Below, piece by piece: positions 44,701-54,279 of a stretch of DNA of 64,000 nt (the first letter of the stretch is position 1; every line of letters starts with the position of its first letter). The DNA comes from Lactarius indigo (lineage: Eukaryota > Basidiomycota > Agaricomycetes > Russulales > Russulaceae), in the NCBI GenBank assembly GCA_025766275.1, contig JAFKAC010000016.1, positions 930,001 to 994,000 of the forward strand, read 5' to 3'. Made by a program: the position numbers and the translations under genes. Below the pieces are notes generated by a model. It did no database searches. It was not told the origin of the DNA and was given only the letters and a program-made list of their open reading frames with translations.

Positions 44701-46465
44701 GCCGTCCCCTATTCCACGAGTCACCACGCGGCTAACTCAGCTGAAAGAAGCCCGGGAAGATGCCCAACGCCTCATGAAGAAGGCACAGGAAGCGTGGGGG
44801 CGTAACAAAGATACGCCCAAATTCCACATCAACGACCTCGTGTGGCTGGAAGGGAAACACCTCCGAACCAATCAACCTACGGCGAAATTGGCGGCGCGAC
44901 GCCACGGACCTTTTAGGGTGATTCAGGTGATGTCACCTTATAACTATCGATTGGAACTTCCCACGCAGTGGAGCATACATCCAGTGTTCCACATCGATCT
45001 TCTCACACCCTACAAGCAAACTCCCTTACACGGGGAGAACTTTACGCGCCCACCGCCGGAACTGATTGATGGGGAAGAAGAGTACGAGGTCGAGGCTGTT
45101 CTGGACACCCGGCATTTCGGGAGACGCAAGCGCCTCCAATATCTCATCAAATGGAAGGGCTATTCGGACTCGGAAAATCAGTGGGTCGATAAGGACGACG
45201 TCTTCGCGCCAGAAGCAATTCGTCTGTATCAGGAAACACAAGCGCGCGGGCGACAGGTTAAAACGAGTTGCGCGATAGTCCAAGGAAGTCATCCCTCTTT
45301 CCTTCGCTCTACCACTTCTTACATGCCTACTTCCCCTCTGCGACATGTCACCCAAGCGGCACTCCTCGACTCCCTCGCACAGGACGCCCACGCCCTCTTG
45401 GCTGAGGACGACGACACCGAGATACCCAACCCTCAAATCACCCCATGGACACCTCTTAGACCAACCGAGGGGCCCATCACCGCTCAAGAATGGGCCCACG
45501 TCATCAGCCGATTCCCCGATCCAACCACCACCCCCGACGACGGGGTCGTCCACGTCTTCCGCGATGAGCACGGGCAACGCGAGCCAATCGCTGCCATCCC
45601 CCCAAGTGACGACCTCATCGGCGTTCGCGGAGTTTTCCCGAGCAACGACCAGCGTTCAAGCGCTGATGGAGTACGAACTGGAGGGGTGGAGGAGAGTAGC
45701 GGCGGAGTGGCAGAAGGAGCAGCTGGACTCAGCAGCGGCCCGACTGAGGGAGATGCGCGAGCGACGGCAGCGATGGAGGCTGCTGAGGCTGGCCATGACG
45801 ACGACGATTACTACCCGGCACGCCACGCCTTCCTTCGAACGAAAAGCGACCCTACTAATCCCCTCATCACGCCCTGGCTCGTCTACACCGACGGGTCCCC
45901 CATGTATCGAGGACGTGTGCGTGTGCCCGGCGCCGCCGATCATCGTCCGTTCACCGCCGCCGACGACCCCGCGCATGTCATTGCGCCTGAAGGGTTCCGG
46001 GCGAACCGACGACCCCATCACATTCGATACCCCATCACCGGACCTGACGGAGTAGAGCGGGACGCATCCCATGTCCAAATCATCGGAGGGGCCGACCCCC
46101 TCATACTAGGAGTAATACCAGGGTCACCACATGTGTACGGTAAGCCCTTCTATGCCGAGCCACACGTGTCGGCGGCCCTTCGCCCCACATACCCCCACGA
46201 GGACCTCGTGGTCTTCGAGGCAGACCGCGTCACGGACCGCGCGCTCAACCGCATCAATGACGAGTCACTCACTGCGGAGGTCACGCGCTTCCGCGCGGCT
46301 AGCTACGAGCTGGACCGACTCCGAGCGCGCGTGACCCAACTTCGCGCAATGATCGAGTGCGCCCAAGACGACCGGCGCGACGCCATTTACCGGCTGGAGC
46401 GCGCCACGGCACTAGAGCGCATCGCCGACGAACAGCGGGATTGGCCGGCAAGGGACTTTCGGTGA
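41732..46465 (+). CDS. pol: Pol polyprotein: protease, RT, RNase H, integrase, chromodomain
   Basis: The frame has 1,577 codons. Domains in order: aspartic protease with ALVDSGATD near residue 50; reverse transcriptase with KLDIRWGYNNI, FGLTNSPATF and YMDD near residue 410; RNase H with EVDASGYAVGAVL, an ELLAIVKAL helix and IYSDHLNL; integrase with an HHCC finger (H...H...CAEC), then VDFITKLP, KIISDRDPRFTS and YHPRTDGQSERTNQ; a chromodomain near residue 1115 (YEVEAVLDTR, YLIKWKGYS, QWVDKDDV). All catalytic residues appear intact. About 400 residues follow the chromodomain, which is unusually long, ending in a heptad-like segment. It overlaps gag by 31 bp in the -1 frame and is likely reached by frameshifting at 41735. 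Translation from ATG 41732 is the alternative. Confidence 0.93.
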   Translation: MGKRGFSGRLNPSVWVRALQCNSVIVTTRYRSLRIPVTVRTNYRTTETNALVDSGATDNFIKPNMAARAGIPIQLLQTPRKIWNIDNTENKAGLITHYVNLEVKTRGQIKKMTFLVTDLGSEDMVLGYPWLSAFEPTISWATATTHPDVQPVVLATTEDLLTTPTIRALITAEKEAIVQELHEETFARATTSTELAISAKQQQTAAELPAVYAEFSNLFNEQASHRFPPARPWDHAIDFKPSAPAAIDCKVYPMTQKEEGELKEFLEEKLKQGYLRPSISPYASSFFFIKKKDGKLRPVQDYRVINSHTIRNQYPLPLIQDLILDLSNAHIYTKLDIRWGYNNIRIRDGDQEKAAFKTKFGLFEPTVMFFGLTNSPATFQAMMNHIYRDTIAKHERLGTTIRVYMDDIGIATHFDHDLAAHVSAVRDVLRVAKEHDLYFKLEKCLFHQPRMDYLGVILERGVTRMDPVKVQGIKDWPTPTKVKDVRSFLGFCNFYRLFIRGFATHAKPLTKLTRKDEDWRWTDEEDRAFNTLKRLVTEEPVLAHPVLQDPFELEVDASGYAVGAVLLQKKADGKRHPIGYYSATLSEAERNYDIYDLELLAIVKALRNWRPLLAGAPHKIKIYSDHLNLQYWKSPQKISRRVAREVLELSEYDFEIHHIKGKNNGRADALSRRPDYDQGMGDNSEVVVLPPEVFVRALNAARALTLNPNLLQPRHQQDEKVIEVWADAHQLKKIEGEWYKDGRFVITGPASTHRVLIHDHHDPPIHGHPGIARTQRILERHYWWPRLRRDVYEYVQGCAECQRNKVNTRPIRAALHPITPVLDALPFQTVAVDFITKLPTSEGHDSILTVTDHDCSKASVFIPCREEITAEETAALYVRHVFKRFGLPRKIISDRDPRFTSKFTREVCRILGVQQNISTAYHPRTDGQSERTNQWLEQYLRFWVNERQDNWTMYLPIAEFAHNNWPHEHTKQSPFQLLMGYDPRADWTDKPSPIPRVTTRLTQLKEAREDAQRLMKKAQEAWGRNKDTPKFHINDLVWLEGKHLRTNQPTAKLAARRHGPFRVIQVMSPYNYRLELPTQWSIHPVFHIDLLTPYKQTPLHGENFTRPPPELIDGEEEYEVEAVLDTRHFGRRKRLQYLIKWKGYSDSENQWVDKDDVFAPEAIRLYQETQARGRQVKTSCAIVQGSHPSFLRSTTSYMPTSPLRHVTQAALLDSLAQDAHALLAEDDDTEIPNPQITPWTPLRPTEGPITAQEWAHVISRFPDPTTTPDDGVVHVFRDEHGQREPIAAIPPSDDLIGVRGVFPSNDQRSSADGVRTGGVEESSGGVAEGAAGLSSGPTEGDARATAAMEAAEAGHDDDDYYPARHAFLRTKSDPTNPLITPWLVYTDGSPMYRGRVRVPGAADHRPFTAADDPAHVIAPEGFRANRRPHHIRYPITGPDGVERDASHVQIIGGADPLILGVIPGSPHVYGKPFYAEPHVSAALRPTYPHEDLVVFEADRVTDRALNRINDESLTAEVTRFRAASYELDRLRARVTQLRAMIECAQDDRRDAIYRLERATALERIADEQRDWPARDFR
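41735..41741 (+). promoter_or_regulatory. Candidate -1 ribosomal frameshift heptamer GGGAAAA
   Basis: In the gag frame the sequence reads tgG GGA AAA, which fits X XXY YYZ exactly. A -1 slip here continues as aga ggg ttt tcg, which is the pol frame. It lies inside the 31-bp gag/pol overlap. I did not establish a downstream pseudoknot. Confidence 0.55.
45345..46055 (+). CDS. ORF overlapping the 3' end of pol (+1 frame), coiled-coil candidate
   Basis: This is a 236-codon ATG-started frame nested in the post-chromodomain part of pol. Residues about 105-150 form a charged, helix-like stretch (MEYELEGWRRVAAEWQKEQL, then AARLREMRERRQRW). The rest is Pro/Ser/Thr-rich. The helix-like part looks more protein-like than the pol frame over the same bases, so this frame could be the constrained one. 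It may also be a chance ORF in a GC-rich stretch. No function is assigned. Confidence 0.35.
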   Translation: MSPKRHSSTPSHRTPTPSWLRTTTPRYPTLKSPHGHLLDQPRGPSPLKNGPTSSADSPIQPPPPTTGSSTSSAMSTGNASQSLPSPQVTTSSAFAEFSRATTSVQALMEYELEGWRRVAAEWQKEQLDSAAARLREMRERRQRWRLLRLAMTTTITTRHATPSFERKATLLIPSSRPGSSTPTGPPCIEDVCVCPAPPIIVRSPPPTTPRMSLRLKGSGRTDDPITFDTPSPDLTE

Positions 46466-46481
46466 GTCGGGGTCTCACGCT

Positions 46482-46491
46482 GAAAAGGGGG
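46482..46491 (+). promoter_or_regulatory. Polypurine tract
   Basis: GAAAAGGGGG ends three bases before the 3' LTR, the normal place for the plus-strand primer of an LTR retrotransposon. Confidence 0.8.
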
Positions 46492-46494
46492 TGA

Positions 46495-47036
46495 TGTTAC
46501 GTCTCGGACTTTCTGTACTATGGTACGACGACTTCTGAGAACCCTTACTGTACCGGTTGCAGCTACGGCGGTAAGGTATATTAGTTGCGGACTTACTTAC
46601 GACGAGGGCGGCGATAAGGTAGCACGATAGGAGATACGGTACGGATAGCTGACTGAGGATGGACGCCACTAGTACTAGTACTAGTAGTATTAGGGTTCGA
46701 GATACTTACGCGATACGTTGGACGCTTTACCTACGGAGACTCATAGCAGCGCTTGTAAGCCTGCTTGACTTGTATTTAAACTGTCTCGCGAAGACCAAGA
46801 TACGCCATCTTGGTCTTCTTGAATCGTCACTTGTTTCTTCCATTCTTTGCTCTTCACAGTCAAACGAAAGCTTCCGACTTCACTCGTTGAAGTACTTACA
46901 AGAGTCTTGCTGGTGTACCTCCGCGTATTCACTAAGGCAAGAGCACGGACCTTCGAGTCGTCGTGTCAATCGTATATTGCTAAGTTGTTATCGCCTATTC
47001 GAGCTCAAGTCGAGCTAACGTCGTGACGACGTTACA
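46495..47036 (+). repeat. 3' LTR
   Basis: It is 542 bp, the same length as the 5' LTR, and by eye the same sequence. AGTTG target duplication follows directly at 47037-47041. Confidence 0.93.
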
Positions 47037-50000
47037 AGTTGCAATCCCTCAAAGATTTCCGGCGTTAACGCGTTTCTTCGTCGGCAGTCCGTTATCCCCG
47101 CACTGCTAAAGGCGCGCTCCGATGGTGTAGCCGATCCCTGGATTGGGAGGTAGTCCCGGGCAATCCTCTTCAGCGTAGGATATTTATCATCGCTCTGGGA
47201 CTTTTAGACACGTATTCATTAGGAAGTAGTACCGGACATAAAAAAACCGAACTCACCCCCCACCATGAAATGACGTCCGCCACGGTCTCAACGCCGGAGT
47301 TCAAGTATTCATTGAGTTCATCTCGAGGGCTGCGTTCTGCCTTCTGTTTCTGCTGGAACGCCTTGACGGCCTCGAGAAGGTAACGACCACCGTAATGTGC
47401 CGGTGACTTCAGCATGGGTGGTACGGTGACGGTGTCTTCAGTGCGTGTTGTAACTTCTGGAGCGATATAATAGCTGTCGAACTACAAAGACACAATCAGT
47501 ATAAGAGAATTAAGTCTTAAAGGCGAACGTACCACCTCCCCGAGCTGCTCCAAAGCAGCGTCATATTGTTCACAATCCCACCGGACCCGGAAATAAAGGT
47601 CCTTGAGATTGGGATCGAGGACTGGTGCAGTCAATAATCAAGAAAAGAGCGGGAGCCCGAGAACTTACCAACGCAAACAAAATAAGTTATGCACGAGCCT
47701 TCAACACGAGCATGCCATTTGCGAAGACTCTTGAGTCCTTCGTTCAGTGCCGCCTTCAGTTCGTGGAAATGAGCATGGCCAGCCATAGCTTCCCAGTTTC
47801 TGATGAGAAATTCGAAAGTCGATATGATACACCAGACAGTTGGGGTGCGCTCTTTTGAGAATGTTTGCTGGGCATTTGACAGCTCCTGGTGGGGAATGAG
47901 TAACAAAGCGAAGACAAGAATCGGAGAAAAACATACCCTGATCGAATGTTTAATATTTATGAGCCGCTCCCAGTCTCTATCAAACAGTTGGAAGTCGGCG
48001 TAGCTCCGCTTCCCAGACAAGTTCGGGACTTGGTCATTCGCATCCGCAAGCAGAACGAATTGTTCAATCCCCTGAAGGAAATAGATGTCATTGCTGCCAC
48101 TGACTGAGATGATGAAAATACGACACGTACTGCTCGGAGTTTGAGAAACCGGTCGAGGAAACAGTAGAGGGATCCCCAGCGAGTTCAGACCCACATGATG
48201 AACTCCAGTGGTGGGATGTTGACTTGCTTGCAGGTCTTTCTGAAGTAGGCCCTGGCCTGTGGTGAATTATGGATCTGCAGTGCGACGCATGCACATTAAC
48301 GCGAAGACAAGTCCGATATTGAAGGGACTTACCTGGTTGGCCAAGGCGATCGCTTTTCCAAGCGAATCGCCTGAGTCGAAAACACCTTCGTCCAAGTCGT
48401 CATCGGGAACCTCCAAGTCCGGGTTGGTAGATGCGTCAGAACCTAATCCTGGCGCAACCTTTTGAATGAAGTGTTTTGCCGCGAGGTGGAGCGAGTGCTC
48501 CATGCACCTGAGAATTCGATTAGAAAATGTTAGTATGTGGATGTACCAACACTTACAACATATCGCGTTCTACAGCCCTCCATTCTACTTCTGTATCGGC
48601 GAGATTGCTCTGGAGCATGCGAATAGTCGTCCGATTGACGGCTGCCCCGTCACTGGTAAACCAGCCGATCTGCGTGCGTTCGGAGTGAGCTACGAGAGCC
48701 TAGAGGAGAAAAAATAAAAGTCTTACCTTGCCACGAAGTCCGTAGTCGTCCAACGTACGAATCAAGATGCCGGCCATGTTCTTGCCAGTGTGCCTACCTA
48801 TAATCTCCTCAAAGCTCAGTTGTTCACACCTGAGGCGCCACGCGTGCGGTTGATCCACTGGTGCATCTACATAGTGGGCGGTGACGGAAATGTATGGGTC
48901 TCCCGATCCTGAGGTCCACGTATCGAAAGTAAAGGAAATCTTGCTGGGGACCCTCTTCATGTTCTCGCGCATACTCCCCTGTGCAACATTTACGCGTCTA
49001 AGTATCTCGGCGCGAATCGTGTTGCGGCACGGTATGTCGTTATCCGAAAGCGAAGGACGACAGAATTTGAGGACGCGGCGAAAACTCTCGCTCTCGATCA
49101 ACAGGAATGCCTGTAGGCGGAGGGAAATTAGATATGTCATATTACGCGTGTATTCACTCACCTCATCTTCGCAGACAATGAACTCAACAATATAGTCGAG
49201 TAGGCCGGCGTTCATAAATGGTGGGCCCTTTGGTTCACGGGTAACCACACTGTCTAAACTAGTCTGGGTGAGGCTACACGAATGTCAACAGATCGTCGAG
49301 TAAATGAGGTAGTGGCGACTTACCTGCTGCTATGTGAGTCAGCTGGCTTGCAGAAGAGGGCACGGGGTTTTGGCTCGATGCCAAGTGCTTTGCAACGTTT
49401 GCGATACAACGGTGCATGGTGTCTAGGAGGGATCAGTAAATTACGAGACCGGATGAGCAATAAATTACCTTGCAATATGCATTCGCAAACTGGTCGTGCT
49501 TCCTGTTAAAAAGGACGACTTCCGGCGATCGACCAAGGGATCACTACTTCAAACAACCCCCGTGGGCGAATGAAAACGAAAAAAGTGCTTACTTGCAGAC
49601 CATGCACAAATGTCCATCCGAGATCTTGCCTGTAACCGGGTGCCTGTACGCCTTCTGTCGTTTAAAGATGACCTGGATGTCTTGGGTACATTTTGCTTTC
49701 GGTTTGAAGTTCAGGGCCTAACCAACGTGAGAATATGTGCGGAGGTGAGAGTATGCGACATACCTCGTGGTCCGCATCGGCCATCGCCCTGATGGACTCA
49801 TAGTCGCAGGTGGATGCGAGGTCGCCCACATCTTGTGGCTCCATGGAAACGTCACTGTCGGACACTAGATCGTCTATTGGCACTATGGAACTGTCCTCGT
49901 TGGAGTCGTCGGAGTTGTATGAAGAGGCATCGTCCACATCGTCAACGACATTGACATGTGTGATGCGCCGATCTTCAGTTGGCGCGGCCTTGCGTTTGGT

Positions 50001-50240
50001 ACCTTGTTTTGCACGTCTCGTTGATACAGAACCCAAAGATGCTTCGGCTGCCTCAATAGCTCGCCGAGATGGGCAGTGAGCACGTCCTGATCGCCGAGCA
50101 CGTCCAGAAGCACCACCCGAGTTCTGAGCAGGAAACGGAATCGACTCATCTTCGTCATAAGTCCAATTCATCTCTGAGGCGTCCTTCAAGGAGCCATCGG
50201 GTCGGACAGCATGCCCCAGGTCTTGCGTGTTCGCGGACAT

Positions 50241-53200
50241 CGTCTGAAGGATGAGCTAGTAGGCGTAGGGACATACCTTGCTTTTATCCTGTTTTCTTGC
50301 CCACCCCCCAATACGCTAACGTCGTCGAGGTGAAGAAAATTTGAAGTGTTTGGTACAGTCAGTGCACAGTAGAACCATCGGTGATATGAAACAGAGGAAC
50401 ACGGCCCTTGTGAAACGACACATCATTGAATGAAATCCGTCGGCCCGACACGTGACCGGGCTTCCTTCAACCACTCCGACACCAACGGCTGTCCTCGGCC
50501 CGACACGTGACTGGGCTTCTCGATCTTGTCTCACCTCCACTCACTCCCTCGTCGCTCCTTCTCCTCGCTAGATGCCCAACCGCTCCAACACCAACGGCTG
50601 TCCTCGACCACCTACACCATAGCCGATAGCCAACAATGCCTCGGCCGAAACGTCGTCAAGGGTCCTGCCTCAACATTCCCTTCCATTCCATTCCCTGTTT
50701 TGCGGGCCTTCCTCTACCTAACATTTCGCGACCTTGTGATATCGTCAATGCATATGCCTTCGGCCGATGACCGGCCAAGAGGCCTCCTCTTTGTCAGAAA
50801 AAGGTGTGCCAGAATCTTCTCCAGCTCCCACCTTACGTTCGCTATCTACTCACCCCGTTTAATCCCTCTAAGTTTAGTACGCATCAACAGCGTTGCTAGT
50901 GCGCGTTGCAATACTCCCCCCTCAAACTTTCCGTCTCTCTCGGACTTTATCGTGGACACTCTCATTTACTCTTCTCCGTTCGTCTGTCTGTCTCTACCGT
51001 CAATAATTCGGTTTTCTTATGACACCACTCCCCATCCCATCCGTGTGTCGCACGATGGAGTCAGAAGCGCCGCGACTTCTGGTGTTTCAATTCTCTATGT
51101 AACCATCGAAGACACCTGACAGATGACTGCTGCACACGTTGACTTATCGGCTTGAACGCCCTCGCCGCTCTTCTGCCAGGCTGGTTTCTTTCAGTGAGTT
51201 TTTATTTTTATTTTTTCCTCATTCTTTTAACTCTCCGAAACTGACGACACAAACCTCACCCAGATGGTGTCTGTTGACTTTACGTGGACATACATGTGGA
51301 GATCTCGATGAACTTAGTAGCGATAAGTTGTTTTTTTTTTTTCAGTTTCACACCGTTTCTCACCGACGACACGAACCTCACACAGGTAGTGTGTCAACTT
51401 TACGTGCACATACTCGAATAACTGCGTGGAGGTCTCCGATGTCTTTAATATTGATAAGTTTTTTTTTTTTTTGTTTCCCTCGCCCTCAACCCTCACCAGA
51501 TCTCCACGAGCCGCGACTCTATCATCATTGGTACATTTTGGCATCCAAATGTCACCTAGGCATATACAGAGCAACTCGCGTGAGACCGGCGGCAGTTTGA
51601 CTCCGTACTTTTAGCACTTACAGGCTTACTTCAAAGGGTCCCGTTGTCTTGAAACCCGGGTTCTCGGGGCATTACAATGAAGTCTGCAAGCGTGTACGGC
51701 AAACGGACATTGATCCCGAGTATGATGTACAATATGCTTGCTTCGCGTTTCCCTGACACCCCGCCTAACAGCTTCTTTTCTTCAGAGAACGACATGAATG
51801 TCCTCGTGCGCATCTCTTCTACGTCACAAAATATGCCTTCGCCCTCACGCACACCTTACCTTGTCTTCCTCACTGACTACTGGATCCGAGACAAGTCACA
51901 CAGCTTACGCCACCAACACATGGCCTCAACCTGCATCTTTTTTTCTTCTTTTTGAACCTATTTATACCCCAGTATCTCAACTCGTTCTCTCCATCTCCTT
52001 TCTCTTCTCCCTCTATTTCATCTCGAACCGTGTCACTCTTTACTTTGTCCAATGACCGTTCCTTCTGACCCCGGCGGCCATCCCCAACCACCACCCCCTT
52101 GCCAGTCCAATCTCCGTTCACGCCAACGTTCGCGCCGTCCCCAATCACCACCCCCTTGCCAGTCCAATCCCCGTTCACACCAACGTTCACGCCGTCCCCA
52201 ATCACCACCCCCTTGCCAGTTCAATCCCCGTTCGAGCCAACGTTCGCACCGTCGTCTAAGACTCCGCGTCAAATTCGTATCCCTACCGTTCTCCACCACC
52301 CGCGCCTTTTTTCGGCTAACTTCTTTGCAACCCTGCAACCTTGGTTACACATTCATCTCTGGCCAAACACAATCACACCCTCATTCCACTCGATAACTCC
52401 CACGGTCGGTCGCACAACGTCGTCACCTTTGCTTACCCGAGCGTCGCCCCAACCGTTCCGAACTCTCGAATCATCTCACTCGCAAAACATGCCTTCCCTC
52501 ATCCTCACAATACCCTCTCCCAGACTGGACCGCCCTCACATTCCGTTATATACCCTTGCCTTGCGACACCCCCTCCAATCAACAACACGATTTAGGCACT
52601 CGTGCCGTCTATTCCTCCCAGGCTCTGGTTCATTACGTAGGACTCGGGGGACGTCGTTAAATGACAAATAGTATGTGTTTCGTCACTGTAGTGGGTTGTG
52701 CTATGACCGGTCTTTGCCTACGGCTTGCAATCCAACTATTCAAATTTTTATTTTTCGTAACAAAAAAAAACGAAAAAAACGATAATAACTACAGTAGAGT
52801 AATGACCAGTATGTAGGGATTACAAGGGTCGGCAAAACTCGTCATCGCAGTCGGCGGTGAACATGTCTCGAAGCTGCGCAGTCGCGGTGGTTGTGATCAT
52901 GGTACCTCGAGTGCGTCGGTAGCGTAATTGCAGCAGGTGGGTTTGGGCCACGTTGTAAAGTGCCCGCCGCTGCTGCTTCTGCTGCCGTCGCCAAGTCCAT
53001 CGTCTTGATCGTTGAGATTCTAGCAGTTCGGGACTGCATTAACAGGTGGAGAGCCTGCTGCCGTTACTGTCATCGTCCGGGGTGGTAATGAGATAGCTGG
53101 GAGGGCCCCCAGGCTGCGCTGTCAGTGATTGCGAGAGGCTACATTCGAGTCGCGCCACCTTGCCACTGTTGTCGTTGTCGCAGTCGTCGCCGAGATCAGT

Positions 53201-54084
53201 CATGGACCTGCGCTCATCGTCATCAGCGTGGTTGTGGTCCGTTGTTGCGATACCTGGGACTCGGAGCTGCCTGCCGCTGCCGCTGCCGTCATCGTCGTCG
53301 TCGTCATGGTAGGGGTTGTGGGTAGCTCGGAGGAGCCCAAGTGAGCTGAGTATGTATGACACTGTAGTTAGACGACACTCACGTAGTTCGGGTGCATCGG
53401 TGGCGTGCCCCTGGACGTTGTCACGCTCGTCATTGTAGGGTCTTCGAAATGCAGTTGTAGTTGGCCCAGTCGTTGCCAGTCGTGGACCCAGGTTCGTCGT
53501 CATCAACGTCGTCGTCATCGATTATTGGCGGCGGGTGCGACTCGGGGCAGGCTGCCTGTCATTGCCGCTGCTCTCGTAGTTGTCATTGTAGTTGTCGTTA
53601 TGGTGGGGGTTGCGGGTAGCTCGGAGGAGCTCAAGTCAGTAGAGTACTGTAGTTAGATTGACACTCACATAGGTCGGGTGAGAGTGAGGTCAGTAGCAAA
53701 ATAACAACGCAGTTCTGAGTCGGGTCTGGGTCAGCGATATCCCATATCGTTATCGATGATGCCACTGGTGTTACACCAGAAGACGGGTTTGCAGCACGTT
53801 GATGGAGTTCCCGCAATTGCTGCTGCGGCCGTCCCTGTTGTCAAGCCGTCATCTTCATCCGTGAATTGGAGAATGTTATGTTGACGATGAGGGGGGGATA
53901 AGAAAGGGTAACAACAACCTGGAAATTGCGATGCAGTCGCCACACGACGCCACACAAAAGGTCCACGCTAGCACCACACATCTCGCACACACTTTCACAG
54001 ATTTGGAATGGGCCAAGCTATAATACACTTGCATTCTAGAGGTTTATATTCGAAAAAAAAAAAATGAGCAGCCATAAATTTCAG
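50241..54084. other. Unrecognised 3.8-kb right part of the hAT element
   Basis: No convincing gene is found. It holds a duplicated stretch GCCCGACACGTGAC-GGGCTTC at 50450-50520, paired T-runs with a repeated ~120-bp unit at 51235-51475, and a 57-bp minisatellite at 52084-52255. Two diverged ~290-bp units lie at 53170-53650, each with GGTAGCTCGGAGGAGC-TCAAGT. On the minus strand the latter units read Asp/Thr-rich and contain GTGAGTGTC...CTAAC...CAG, which might be exon-intron repeats. The transposase promoter must lie just above 50240. Some of this may be captured host DNA. Confidence 0.4.
52084..52255. repeat. 57-bp minisatellite, three units
   Basis: Three head-to-tail units contain CACCCCCTTGCCAGT and CCGTTCA-ACCAACGTTC. 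The unit length is a multiple of three, so all frames stay open and give spurious 19-residue repeats (PVQSPFTPTFAPSPITTPL on the plus strand). Confidence 0.75.
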
Positions 54085-54279
54085 CGACTGTCAGTAATAT
54101 CAGCGGTTCAGTTCGAACTTGGTTTGAACACGGTTCCCAAATTTCGGGGTTTTGCCGAACCCCGAACGGAACCATCGGTCCGGTTCAGGTCAATGCCCGA
54201 ACCCGAACCCTGAACTGGGGTTCAGTTCGGGTAGGTTCGGGTTTGGACCGAAGTTCAGAACCAAACCTTGACACCACTA
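54085..54279. repeat. Right terminal and subterminal repeats of the hAT element
   Basis: GGTTC, GAACC and CGAACCC motifs are dense, including GGTCCGGTTCAGG, which also occurs at the left end. They end in TTGACACCACTA. Confidence 0.75.

Larger units (their letters stand above)
39156..47036 (+). mobile_element. Ty3/gypsy chromovirus-type LTR retrotransposon, apparently complete
   Basis: The element is 7,881 bp with 542-bp LTRs, TG...CA ends and a 5-bp target duplication AGTTG (39151-39155 and 47037-47041). The order is LTR, primer site, gag, protease, reverse transcriptase, RNase H, integrase, chromodomain, C-terminal extension, polypurine tract, LTR. The domain order and chromodomain place it in the chromovirus branch of Ty3/gypsy (Metaviridae). 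Both large frames are uninterrupted and the LTRs look identical, so it may still be active. It sits within the last exon of the hAT transposase gene. Confidence 0.93.
38991..50240 (-). pseudogene. hAT transposase gene, split by an LTR retrotransposon and one nonsense codon
   Basis: There are fourteen exons: 49764-50240, 49593-49717, 49469-49543, 49324-49422, 49162-49273, 48727-49110, 48557-48669, 48333-48507, 48131-48274, 47937-48071, 47669-47885, 47533-47621, 47257-47481 and 47037-47200, the last continuing at 38991-39150. The phases all agree and would give about 897 codons. An acidic N-terminus precedes a BED finger (LCMVC ... LRMHIARHH). The RNase H-like core follows, with FTFDTWTS (first Asp), WFTSDGAAV (second Asp) and FEFLIRNWE (Glu). 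The hAT dimerisation motif GSATPSERAFSSAG lies near the end. Codon CGA in the expected RTRWGS motif is TGA at 48185-48187. The stop and the 7.9-kb insertion both inactivate it. The start ATG is at 50240. Confidence 0.85.
37620..54279 (-). mobile_element. 16.7-kb hAT-superfamily transposon carrying other elements
   Basis: The ends TAGTGGTGTCAA (37620-37631) and TTGACACCACTA (54268-54279) are perfect inverted repeats. An 8-bp duplication GCACCGAC flanks them (37612-37619 and 54280-54287), as expected for hAT transposition. Both ends have dense GGTTC/GAACC subterminal repeats. Inside are a minus-strand hAT transposase gene, a captured Hsp78 fragment, about 4 kb of unrecognised DNA, and a nested LTR retrotransposon at 39156-47036. 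Without the nested element it would be about 8.8 kb. The strand is given for the transposase. Confidence 0.85.

Noticed and set aside
47631..48194. 187-codon minus-strand ORF as a gene on its own
   Set aside because: Its first part is out of frame with the hAT protein. The recognisable part belongs to exons 10 and 11 of the transposase, joined by splicing at 48131/48071 and 47937/47885.
52084..52255. CRISPR-like array
   Set aside because: The units are contiguous 57-bp minisatellite repeats without spacers, in a fungal genome.
52099..52671. 190-codon Pro/Thr/Ser-rich ORF
   Set aside because: It is open because of the 57-bp minisatellite and CT-rich composition; the start is a near-cognate codon and no domain is seen.
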